From Mercurialis annua (Eukaryota > Streptophyta > Magnoliopsida > Malpighiales > Euphorbiaceae): a DNA stretch of 64,000 bases. Numbering within the stretch: position 1 is the stretch's first letter; every line of letters starts with the position of its first letter. Location of the stretch: NCBI RefSeq assembly GCF_937616625.2, contig NC_065576.1:24846628-24910627 (forward strand), written 5' to 3'. The notes below the pieces were generated by a model. That model saw only the letters and a list, made by a program, of their open reading frames with translations. It was not told where the DNA came from and ran no database searches. The position numbers and the translations under genes were made by a program. This document shows positions 1 through 11,307 of the stretch, piece by piece.

Positions 1-300
1 TTAGGTTATATTACGCAAAGGGTGCGTGAAAAGTGGCGCTAGATTAGTACGTCGCATCTCAAATCTCTTTAACGCGTCGTTCCGATTACCTATGCATATG
101 GTTAGTTTATTTACGCAAAGCGTGTGTCAAAAGTGACGCTAAATTATTATGCCGCGTCTCAAGTCTGTTAAACGAGTCGATCGGATTACCTAAGCATGGC
201 TAGGTTATATTACGCAAAGTGTGCGTGAAAAGTGACGCTAGATTAGTATGTCGTGTCTCAAGTCTCTTTAACGCGTCGTTTCCATTACCTAAGCATGGTT

Positions 301-447
301 AGGTTATATTACGTAAAGTGTGCGTAAAAAGTGACGCTAGATTAGTATGGCGCGTCTCAAGTCTCTTAAACGCGTCGTTTCAATTACCATGCTTATGTCG
401 AGTCACAAGTCTCTTTAACGCGTCGTTCCGGTTACCTAAGCATGGTT
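301..447 (+). repeat. Representative 147-bp compound unit (99 + 48)
   Basis: From AGGTTATATT at 301 to the next AGGTTA at 448 is 147 bp. The unit runs through a normal monomer up to CAATTACC. It then joins ATGCTTATGTCG and repeats the distal half of the monomer, from the TATGTCG element through the second GTTACC. The extra piece is 48 bp. The first half reads CTCAAGTC and the second CACAAGTC, so the two halves are distinguishable. The same 147-bp spacing is seen from 13414 to 13561. This form is common in blocks C, D and E and in the inverted block, and rare in block B. Confidence 0.9.
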
Positions 448-820
448 AGGTTATATTACGCAAGGTGTGCTCTTTAATGCGTCGTTCCGATTACCTAAGT
501 CTGCTTGTTATATTATGCAAAGTTTACTTGAAAAGTGATGCTAGATTAGTATGTCGCGTCTCAACTGTCTTTAACGCGTCGTTTCGACTACCATGTTTAT
601 GTCGCGTCACAAGTCTCTCTGACGCGTCGTTTCGATTACCTTAAGCATGGTTAGGTTATAGTACGAAAAGTAACAATAGATTAGTACGTCATGTTTCAAG
701 TCTCTTTAACGCGTCGTTACGAATACCTAAGAATGGTTAGGTTATATTACGCAAACGGTGCGTGAAAAGTGACGCTAGATTAGTATGTCGCATCTCAAAT
801 CTCTTTAACGCGTTGTTCCG

Positions 821-844
821 ATTACCTAAGCATGGTTAGGTTAT
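821..844. repeat. Representative 24-bp imperfect dyad of the monomer
   Basis: The segment reads ATTACCTAA, then GCATGG, then TTAGGTTAT. Its two arms are reverse complements except for one T-T position, and the centre contains CATG. In total 20 of 24 positions match the reverse complement. The dyad recurs at the monomer boundary almost everywhere in the window. It could fold as a nine-pair hairpin with one mismatch. Several rearrangement joints fall inside it. Binding by a protein is possible but cannot be read from sequence alone. Confidence 0.8.
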
Positions 845-1035
845 TTACGTAAAGCGTGTGTCAAAAGTGACGCTAGATTATTATGCCGCGTCTCAAGTCT
901 GTTTAACGTGTCGAACGGATTACCTAACCATGGCTAGGTTATATTACACAAAGTGTGCATGAAAAAGTGACGCTAGATTAGTATGTCGCGTCTCAAGTCT
1001 CTTTAACGCGTCGTTCCGATTACCTAAGCGTGGTT

Positions 1036-2350
1036 AGGTCATATTACGCAAATTGTGCGTAAAAAGTGATGTTGGATTAGTATGGCTTGTCTCAAGTCTC
1101 TTTGACTCTTTGTTTTGATTACCATGCATATGTCGCGTCACAAGTCTCTCTAACGCGTTGTTCCGATTACCTAAGCATGCTTAGGTTATATTACGCAAAG
1201 TGTGCGTAAAAAATGACAATAGATGTATGTCGTGTCTCAAGTCTATTTAACGAGTCGTTCCGATTACCTAAGCATGGTTAGGTTATATTACGCAAAGTGT
1301 GCGTGATAAATGAAAATAGATTAATATGTCGTGCCTTAAGTCTATCTAACGCGTTGTTCCGATTACCTATGCATGGTTAGGTTATATTATGCAACGTATG
1401 CGTGAAAAGAGATGCTAGATTAATATGTCGCGTCTCAAGGCTCTTTAATGCGTCGTTCCGATTACCTAAGCATGGTTAGGTTATATTATGCAAAGTTTGC
1501 GTAACAAGTGACGCTAGATTAGTATGTCGTGTCACAAGTCTCTTAAACGCATCGTTTCGATTTCCATGCTTAGGTCGCGTCACACGTCTCTCTAAGGCGT
1601 CGTTCCGATTAACTAAGCATGGTTAGGTTAAATTACCCAAAGTGTGCATAAAAAGTGACGCTAGATTAGTATGTCCAATCTCAATTCTCATTAACGCGTC
1701 GTTTCGATTATCTTAGCATGGTTAGGTTGTAATACGCAAAGTGTGCGTAAAAAGTGGCGCTAGATTAGTATGATTCGTCTCAAGTCTCTTTAAAGTGTCG
1801 TTTCGATTACCATGCTTATCTCGCGTCACAAGTTTATTTAACGCGTTGTTCCGATTACATAATCATGGTTAGGTTATATTACGCAAAGTGTGCGTGAAAA
1901 GTGACGTTAGATCAGTATCTCGCGTCTCAAGTCTTTCTAACACGTCGTTTCAATTTCCTAAGCATGGTTAGGTTATATTACGCAAAATGTGCGTGAAAAC
2001 TGACGCTAGATTAGTATATCGCGTTTCAAGTCTCTTTAACGCGTCATTTCAATTACCTAAGCATGTTAGGTTATATATATTACACAAAATGTGCATAAAA
2101 GTGACACTAGATTAGTATGGCGCGTCTCAAGTTTCTTTAACGCGTCGTTTCGATTACCATGCTTATGTCGCGTCACAAGTCTCTTTAACAAGTTGTTCCG
2201 ATTACCAAAGCATGGTTAGGTTATATTACGCAAAGTGTGCGTAAAAAATAACAATTGATTAGTATGTCGCGTCTCAAGTCTATTTACGAGTCGTTCCGAT
2301 TAGCTAAGCATGGTTAGGTTATATAACGCAGAGTGTGTTCTAAAAGTGTT
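1036..2350 (+). repeat. Satellite block D (first copy)
   Basis: D is recognised by a run of variant monomers in fixed order. First comes a CTTTGTTT compound unit, then AATGACAATAGATT monomers. These are followed by CACACGTCTCTCTAAGGCG (marker at 1576), AATTACCCAAAG, a GTCCAATCTC monomer, GTATGATTCGTCTC, and CACGTCGTTTCAATTTCC. The same order is found near 28.2-29.4, 54.0-55.2 and 62.9-64.0 kb. No gene is present. Confidence 0.75.
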
Positions 2351-5300
2351 GCTAGTTTAGTATGTCACGTCTCAAGTCCCTTTGACGCATCGTTCCGATT
2401 ACCTAAACATGGTTAGGTTATATTATGCAAAGGGTGCGTTAAAAGTGACACTAGATTAGTATGTCACGTCACAAGTCTCTTTGATGTGTCATTTTGATTA
2501 CCTAACAATGGTTAGGTTATTTTATGTAAAGTGTGCGTGAAAAGCGACGCTATATAAGTATGTTGCATCACAAGTCTCTTGAACGCGTCGTTCCGATTAT
2601 CTAAGCACGGTTAGGTTATATTACGCTAAGTCTGCGTTAAAAGTGACTAGATTAATAGGCCGTGTTATAAGTCTCTTTAACGCGTCGTTCTTATTGCCTA
2701 ACAATGGTTTGGTTATATTATGCAGTGTGCGTGAAAAGTGACGTTATATAAGTATGTCTCATCACAAGTCTCTTTAACTCGTCGTTCCAATTACCTAAGC
2801 ATGTTTAGGTTATATTAAGCAAAGTGTGCGTGAAAAGTGATGCTATATAAGTAAGTCGCGTAACAACTCTCTTTAATGCGTCGTTCCGATTACCTAAGCA
2901 TGGTTAGGTTACATTACGCAAAGTGTGCGTTAAAAGTGAGGCTAGAATAGTATATCGCGTCACAAGTGTCTTTAACGCGTTTTCCGATTACCTATGCATG
3001 GTTAGGTCATATTATGCAAAGTGTGCGTGAAAAGGGACGCTATATAAGTAAGTCGCTTCAGAAGTCTCTTCAACGCGTCGTTCCAATTACCTATGCATGG
3101 TTAGTTTATATTACGCAAGTGTGCGTTAAAAGTAACGCTATATAAGTATGTTGCGTCTTATGTCACTTTAACGCGTCGTTCCAATTACCTAAGCATGGTT
3201 CGGTTATGTTGCGCAAAGTGTGCGTTAAAAGTGACGCTAGATTAGTATGTCGCGTCTAAAGTCTCTTTAACGCGTCGTTCCGATTACCTAAGCATGGCTA
3301 GGTTATATTACGCTAAGTGTGCATTAAATGGGATGCTAGAAACAAGTATCTTTTACGCGTCGTTCCGATTACCTAAGCATGGTTAGATTATATTACGCAA
3401 AGTGTGCGGTAGATAAGTATGTCGCGTCACAAGTCTCTTTAATGCGACGTTCCGATTAGCTATATGCATGGTTAGGCTATATTACGCAAAGTGGGCGTTA
3501 AAAGTGACGCTAGATTATTATGTCGCGTCACAAGTCTTTTTAACGCTCTGTTCCAACCTATGCATGGCTAGGTTATATTATGCAAAGTGTGCGTGAAAAG
3601 TGAATTTAGATTACTATGTCCCGTCACAAGTCTATTCAATGAGTCGTTCCGATTACCTAAGCATGGTTAGGTTATATAGCGCAAAGTGTGAGTTAAAAGT
3701 GACGGTAGATTAGTAGTATGTCGCGTCTCAAATCTCGTTAACGTGTCATTCCAATTTCCAAAGCGTGGTTAGGTTATATTATGCAATGTGTGCGTGAAAA
3801 GTGATGCTAGATTAGTAGAATGTCGCGTCTCAAGTCTCTTTAACGCGTCGTTCCGATTACCTAAGCGTGGTTAGGTTATATGACCCAAAGTGTGCGTTTA
3901 AAGTGACGCTAGATTAGTATATCGCGTTTAAAGTGACCCAAAGTGTGCGTTTAAAGTGACACAAGTCTTTTTAACGCGTCGTTCCGACCTAACAATGGTT
4001 AGATTATATTACGTAAACTGTGCGTGAAAAGTGCCGCTATATAAGTATGTCGCATCACAAGTCTTTTTAACACGTCTTTCCGATTACCTAAGCATGGTTA
4101 GGTTATATTAGGCAAAGTGTGCGTTATAAGTGACGCTATTTTAGTATGTCGCGTCTCAAGTCTCTTTAACGCATCGTTCCGATTGCCTAAGCTTGTGTTT
4201 TAAAAGTGTCGCTAGATTAGTATGTCGCGTCTCAAGTCTCTTTGTCGCATCGTTCCGATTACCTAAGCATGGTTAGGTTATATTACGCGAAGGGTGCATG
4301 AAAAGTGACGCAATAAAAGTATATCGCGTCACAAGTCTCTTTAACGCTTCGTTCCAATTACCTATGCATGGTTTGGTTATATTACACAAAGTGTGCGTTA
4401 AAAGTGACGCTTTATAAGTATGTTCCGTCTTAAGTCTCTTTAACGCGTCGTTGCGATTACCTAAGTATAATTTGGTAATATTACGCAAAGTGTGCGTCAA
4501 AAGTGACGCTAGATTAGTATGTCGCGTCTCAAGTCTCTTGAACGCGTCGTTCCGATTACCTAAGCATGGTTAGGTTATATTACGCTAAGTGTGCGTTAAA
4601 TGTGACGCTAGATACAAGTCTCTTTAACGCGCCGTTCCGATTACCTAAGCATGGTTAGGTTATATTACGCAAAGCGTGCGTGAAAAGTGATGCTAGATAA
4701 GTATGTCGCGCACAAGTCTCTTTATCGCGTCGTTCTGAATACCAAAGCATGGTTAGGCTATATTACGCAAAGTGTGCGTTAAAAGTGACACTCGATTATT
4801 CTTTCGCATCAGAAGTCTCTTTAACGCGCCGTTCCGATTAGCTATGCATGGTTAGGCTATATTACGCAAAGTGTGCGTGAAAAGTGACTCTATATTACTA
4901 TGTCCCATCACAAGTCTATTCAACGAGTTGTTCCGATTACCTAGGCATGGTTAGGTTATATAACGCAAAGTGTACATTAAAAGTTACACTAGATTAGAAT
5001 GTCGCGTCACAAGTCTTTTTAACTCATCGTTCTTACCTAACAATGGTTAGGTTATATTACATAAAGTGTGTGTGAAAAGTGATGCTAGATAAGTATGTCA
5101 CATCATCAGTCTTTTTAACACGTCGTTCCGATTACCTAAGTATGCGTTATAAGTGACGCTAGATTAGTATGTCGCGTCTCAAGTCTCTTTAACGCGTCGT
5201 TCCGATTACCTAAGCATGGTTAGGTTATATAACGCAAAGTGTGTTTTAAAAGTGTCACTAGATTAGTAGGTCGCATCTCAAGTCTCTTTGTTGCATCATT

Positions 5301-7800
5301 CCGATTAACTAAGCATGGTTAGGTTATTTTACGCGAAGGGTGAGTTAAAAGTGACATTAACTTGTCGTTTTGGTATAACACAGTGGTTGGGTTATTTTAC
5401 GTAAAGTGTGCGTGAAAAGTGACGCTATATAAGTATGTTGCATCACAAGTCTCTTTAACGCTTCGTTTCGATTATCTAAGCATGGTTAGGTTATATTACG
5501 TTAAGTGTGCGTTTAAATGACGCTAGATTAATATGTTGCGATACAAGTCTCTTTAACGCGTCGTTCTGATTAACTAACAATGTTTTGGCTATATTACGCA
5601 AAGTTTGCGTGAAAAGTGACGCTATATAAGTATGTCGCGTCACAAGTCTCTTTGACGCGTTGTTCTGATTACCTAAGCATGGTTAGGTTATATTACGCAA
5701 AGTGACCATGAAATGTGACGCTATATAAGTATGTCGCGACACAAGTCTCTTTAACGCGTCATTCCGATTACCAAAGCATGGTTAAGTTATATTACGCAAA
5801 GTGTGCGTTAAAAGTGAGGCTAGATTAGTATGTCGCGTCACAAGTCTCATTAACGCGTCGGCCGATTACCTATGCATGGTTAGGTTATATTATGCAAAGT
5901 GAGCGTGAAAAGGGACGCTATATAAGTATGTCGCGTCACAAGTCTCTTTAAGGCGTCGTTCCAACTACCTATGCATTGTTAGGTTATATTACGCAAAGTG
6001 TGCGTTAAAATTGGCGCTATATAAGTATGTCGCGTCATAAGTCTCTTTAACGCGTCATTTCTATTACCTAAGCAAGATTCGGTTATATTACGCAAAGTGT
6101 GCTTTAAAAGTGATGCTAGATTAGTATGTCGCGTCTCAAGTCTCTTTAACGGGTTGTTCTGATTACCTATGGTTTGGTTATATTACGCTAAGTTTGCGTG
6201 AAAACTGACGCTAAGTATCTTTAACGCGTTGTTCCGATTACCTAAGCATGCTTAGGTTATATTACGCAAAGTGTGCGCGAAAAGTGACGCTATATAAGTA
6301 TGTCGCGACACAAGTCTCTTTAACGCGTCGTTCCGATTAACAAAGCATGGTTAGGTTATATTACGCAAAGTGTGCGTTAAAAGTGAGGCTAGATTAGTAT
6401 GTCGCGTCACAAGTCTCATTAACGCGTCGGCCGATTACCTATGCATGGTTAGGTTATATTATGCAAAGTGAGCATGGAAAGGGACGCTATATAAGTATGT
6501 CGCGTCACAAGTCTCTTTAAGGTGTCGTTTCAATTACCTATGCATTGTTAGGTTATATTACGCAAAATGTGCGTTATAAGTGACGCTATATAAGTATGTC
6601 GCGTCTTAAGTCTCTTTAACGCGTCGTTTCGATTACCTAAGCATGGTTCGGTTATATTACGCAAAGTGTGCGTTAAAAGTGATGCTAGATTAGTATGTCG
6701 CGTCTCAAGTCTCTTTAACGGGTTGTTCTGATTACCTAAGATTGGTTAGGTTATATTACTCTAAGTATGCGCTAAAAGTGACGCTAGATTATTATGTCGT
6801 GTCACAAGTCTCTTTAACGCGTCGTTCAGATTACCTATGCATGGTTAGATTATATAACGCAAAGTGTGCGTTAAAAGTTACGCTAAATTAGTAGTATGTC
6901 GCTTCACAAGTCTCTTTAACGCGTCGTTTTGATTTCCTAAGCATGGTTAGGTTATATTATGCAAAGTGTGCATGAAAAGTTATTCTAGATTAGTATGTTG
7001 CTTCTCAAGTCTCTTTAACACGTCGTTCCGATTATCTAAACATGGTTAGGTTATATTACACAAAGTGTGCGTTAAAGAGTGACGCTAGATTAGTATGTCG
7101 TGTCATAAGTCTCTTTAACGCATCGTTCTGATTACCTAACAATGGTTATGTTATATTACGTAAAGTGTGCGTGAAAAGTGACGCTATATAAGTAAGTCGC
7201 GTCACAAGTCTCTTTAACGCGTCGTTCCAATTACCGAAGCATGGTTAGGTTATATTGCGCACAGTGCGCGTTAAAGTGATACTAGATTAGTATGTTGCGT
7301 CTCAAGTCTCTTTAACGCGTCGTTTCGATTACCATGCTTATGTCGCGTCACAAGTCACTCTAACCCGTCGTTACGGTTACCTAAGCATGGTTAGGTTATA
7401 GTATGGTTAGGTTATATTACGCGAAGTGTGCGTGAAAAGTGACGCTATATAAGTATGTCGTGTCACAAGACTCTTTAACGCGTCGTTCTGATTACCTAAG
7501 CATGGCTAGGTTATATTACGCAAAGTGTGCATTAAAAGTGAGGCTAGATTAGTATGTCGCGTCACAAGTCTCTTTAACGCGTCGTTCCGATTACTATGAA
7601 TGGTTAGGTTATATTATGCAAAGTGTGCGTGAAAAGGGACGCTATATAGTTATGTCGTGTCACAAGTCTCGTTAACGCGTTGTTCCAATTACCTATGCAT
7701 AGTTAGGTTATACTATGCAAAATGTGTGTCAAAAGTGACGCTATATATGTCGCATCTCAATTTTCTTTAACGCGTTGTTCCAATTACCTAAGCATGGTTA
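2351..7800 (+). repeat. Satellite block B (first copy, TATATAAG family)
   Basis: Most units here are plain 99-bp monomers in which AGATTAGTATG is replaced by TATATAAGTATG and CTC by CAC. Internal landmarks include GTGTTTTAAAAGTGTC (about 4195 and 5240) and CGTCGGCCGATTACC (5857 and 6426). The two latter sites lie 569 bp apart and mark a local duplication of five to six monomers. A 147-bp unit appears near 7310. Near 3900-3960 a stretch with GTTTAAAGTGACCCAAAG is partly duplicated. No gene is present. Confidence 0.75.
6587..6594 (+). promoter_or_regulatory. TATA-box-like element of block B monomers (representative)
   Basis: The octamer TATATAAG matches the eukaryotic TATA-box consensus. It arises by replacing GATTAG with TATAAG in the B family and recurs in many B monomers. 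No transcript or initiator can be shown from the sequence, so a promoter role is only a possibility. Confidence 0.25.
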
Positions 7801-10060
7801 GGATGCTTGTAAAGTGATGCAATTTAAGTATGTCGCATCACAAGTCTCTGCAACGCATCGTTCCGATTACCTAAGCATGGTTAGGTTATATTACGCAAAG
7901 TGTGCGTTAAAAGTGACACTAGAATTGTATGTCGCGTCACAAGTCTCTTTAACGCGTCGTTCCGATTACCTATGCATGGTTAGGTTATTTTATGCAAAGT
8001 GTGCGTGAATAGGGTCGCTATATAAGTATGTCGCATCTCAAGTCTTATAAAATCGTCGTTCCGATTACCATGATTATCTCGCGTCACAAGTCTCTTTAAC
8101 GCGTCGTTCCGATTACCTCTAAGCATGGTAATATTACGCAAAGTGTCCTTGAAAAGTGACTTTAGATCAGTATGTCGCGTCTCAAGTCTCTCTAACGCGT
8201 CGTTCCGATTTCCTAAGCATGGTCCGGTTATATTACGCAAAATGTGCGTGAAAAGTGAAACTAGATTAGTATGGGCATCTCAAGTCTCTCTAGCGCTTCG
8301 TTCCAATTTCCTTAGCATGGTTAGGCTATATTACGCAAAGTGTGCGTACAAAGTGACGCTAGATTTATATGGCGCGTCTAATGTCTTTTTAACACATCGT
8401 TCCGATTACCTAAGCATGGTTAGGTTATATCACGCAGAGTGTGCAAGAAAAATGACAATAGATTAGTATGTCGCGTCTTAAGTGTATTTAACGCGTCGTT
8501 CCAATTACTTAAGCATGGTTAGGTAATATTACGCAAAGTGTGCGTGAAAAATGACAATAGATTAGTATGTTGCATCTTAGGTCAATCTAACTCATCGTTC
8601 CGATTACCTAAGCATTGTTAGGCTATATTATGCAATGTGTACGTGAAAAGTGACGCTAGATTATCACGTCTTAAGTCTCTTTAACGCGTCGTTTTGATTG
8701 CCATGCTTATGTCGCGTCACAAGTCTCTCTAACGGGTCGTTCCGATCACCTAAGAATGGTTAGGTTATATTACGCACAGTGTGCGTGAAAAGTAACAATA
8801 GATTAGTATGTCTCATCTCAAGTCTCTTTAACGCATCATTCCGATTACCCATGAATGGTTAGGTTATATTACGCAAGGTGTGCTTGAAAGGTGATGCTAG
8901 ATTAGAATGTCCCGTCTCAAGGCTCTTTTATGCGTCGTTCCGATTTCCTAAGCATGGTTATGTTATATTATGCAAATTGTGAGTGAAAAGTGAAACTAGA
9001 TTAGTATGGGCGTCTCAAGTCTCTCTAACGCGTCATTCCGATTTCTGAAGCATGGTTACGTTATATTATGCAAAGTGTGCGTACAAAGTGACGCTAGATT
9101 AATATGGCATGTCTTAAGTCTTTTTAACGCGTCTTTTCAATTACCATGCTTATGTCGCGTCAGAAGTCTCTCTAACACATCGTTCCGATTACCTAAGCAT
9201 GGTTAGGTTATATTACCCAAAGAGTGCGTGAAAAATGACAATAGATTAGTATGTCGCATCTCAAGTCCATTTAACGCGTCGTTCCAATTACTTAAGCATG
9301 GTTAGGTAATATTACGCAATGTGTGCGTGAAAAATGACAATAGATTAGTATGTCACGTCTTAGGTCAATCTAACTCGTCGTTTCAATTACCTAAGCATAG
9401 TTAGGTTTTGTTATGCAATGTGTACGTGAAAATTGACACTAGATTAGTATATCGCGTCTCAAGTCTCTTTAACGCGTCGTTTTGATTACCATGCTTATGT
9501 CGCGTCACAAGTCTCTCTAACGGGTCGTTCCGATTACCTAAGAATAGTTAGGTTATATTACACAAAGCGTGCGTGAAAAGTAAAAATAGATTAGTATATC
9601 GCGTCTCAAGTCTCTTTAACGCGTCGTTCCGATTACCCAAGAATGGTTAGGTTATATTGCGCAAAGTGTGCGAGAAAAGTAATGCTAGATTAGTATGTCG
9701 CGTCTCTAGTCTCTCTAACGCGTCGTTCCGATTACCTAACCATGGTTACGTTATATTACGCAAGGTGTGCGTGAAAGGTGACGCTAGATTAGTATGTCGC
9801 GTCTCAAGGCTCTTTAATGCATCGTTCCGATACCTAATCATGGTTGTTATATTATGCAAAGTTTGCGTAAAAAGTGATGCTAGATTAGTATGTCGCGTCT
9901 CAAGTATCTTTAACACGTCGTTTTGATTACCATGCTTATGTCGCGTCACAAGTCTCTCTAACGCGTCGTTCCGATTACCTTAAGCATGGTTAGATTATAG
10001 TACGCAAAGTGTGCGTGAAAAGTAACAATAGATTAGTATGTCGCGTCTGAAGTCTCTTTA
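7801..10060 (+). repeat. Satellite block C (first copy, with B-to-C transition)
   Basis: The block starts with the transition unit GATGCAATTTAAGTATG near 7815 and then carries C markers. GTATGGGC occurs near 8270 and 9004. TAGGTCAATCTAAC occurs at 8578 and 9361, which is 783 bp apart. AATTACTTAAGCATGG monomers and CGTACAAAGTGACGC monomers also recur. C is therefore a higher-order unit of about 0.75 kb present roughly twice here. The short open frames in this block are satellite translations, not genes. Confidence 0.75.
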
Positions 10061-11307
10061 ACGCGTCGTTACGATTACCCAAGCATGGTTAGGTTATATT
10101 ACGCAAAGTGTGCGTGAAAAGTGACTAGATTAGTTTGTCGCATCTCAAGTCTATTGAACGCGTCGTTCCGATTACCTAAGCATGGTTTGGTTATATTACG
10201 CAAAGGGTGCGTGATAAGTGACGCGAGATTAGTATGTCGTGTCTCAAATCTATTTAACACGTTGTTCCGATTACCTAAGCATGGTTTGGTTATTTACGCA
10301 AAGCGTGTGTCAAAAGTGACGCTAGATTATTATGTCGCGTCTCAAGTGTGTTTAACGTGTCGATCGGATTACCTAAGCATGGCTAGGTTATATTACACAA
10401 AGTGTGCGTGAAAAATGACAAAAGATTAGTATGTTGCATCTCAAGTCTATTTACGCGTCGTTCAGATTACTTAAGCATGGTTAGGTTATGCGTGAAAAAA
10501 GACTATTGATAAATATGTCGCGTCTTAAGTCTATCTAACGCGTCGTTCTGATTACCTAAGCCTTGTTAGGTTATTTTACGCAAGGTGTGCGTGAAAAGTG
10601 ACGCTAGATTAGTATGTCATGTCTCAAGTCTCTTTAGCACATCATTTCGATTTGCGTCGTCCCGTTTACCTAAGCAGGGTTTGGTTATATTACGCAAAGT
10701 GTGCGTGAAAAGTGACGCTAGAATAGTATGTCCAATCTCAAGTCTTTTTAACGCGTCGTTTCGATTATCTAAGCATGGTTAGGTTATATTACGCAAAGTG
10801 TGTGTTAGTATGATTCGTCTCAAGTCTCTTTAAAGCGTCGTTTCGATTACCATGCTTATCTCGCATCACAAGTCTCTTTAATGCGTTGTTCTGATTACCT
10901 ATACTTGGTTAGGTTATATTACGCAAAGTTTGCGTGAAAAGTGACGTTAAATCAGTATGTCGCGTCTAATGTCTCTATAACGCGTCGTTTCAATTTCCTA
11001 AGCATGGTTATATTACGTAAAGTGTGCGTGAAAAGCGACACCAGAGTAGTATGTCGCATCTCAAGTCTCTCTAACGCGTCGTTCCGATTTCCTAAGCATT
11101 GTTAGGTTATATTACGCAAAGTGTGCGTAAAAAGTGACGCTAGATTAATATGACGCGTCTCAAGTATTTTTAACGCGTCGTTTGGATTACCATGCTTATG
11201 TCGCATCACAAGTCTTACTAACGCGTCGTTCTGATTACCAAAGTGTGCTTGAAAAATGACAATAGATTAGTATGTTGCGACTCAAGCCCATTTAAAGAGT
11301 CGTTCCA
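10061..11307 (+). repeat. Satellite block E, part preceding the 5.9-kb duplication
   Basis: E-type monomers run from TTACGATTACCC at about 10069 through the CAAAGGGTGCG and GCGTGTGTC pair. They continue through a shortened monomer near 10487 and the GAATAGTATGTCC marker at 10721. The array continues smoothly into the duplicated 5.9-kb segment. No gene is present. Confidence 0.7.

Larger units (their letters stand above)
1..1035 (+). repeat. Satellite block E (first, truncated by window edge)
   Basis: The block opens with the pair of monomers typical of E. One has CAAAGGGTGCG followed by CAAATCTC. The next has TTATTTACGCAAAG, GCGTGTGTC, TTATTATGCCGCG and GATCGGATTACC. The pair recurs near 721-930. 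Compound 147-bp units lie between them. No gene is present. The block gives way to D-type units near 1035. Confidence 0.7.

Noticed and set aside
8125..8466. Open frame of 113 codons, and similar ones of 60-105 codons at 4273-4500, 9657-9926, 24960-25259, 44509-44826 and elsewhere
   Set aside because: All translate the same 33-residue satellite period (for example LVCRVSSLFNASFRLPKHG) in one frame or its reverse. They have no Kozak context, domain or codon bias and end at the fixed monomer stop.
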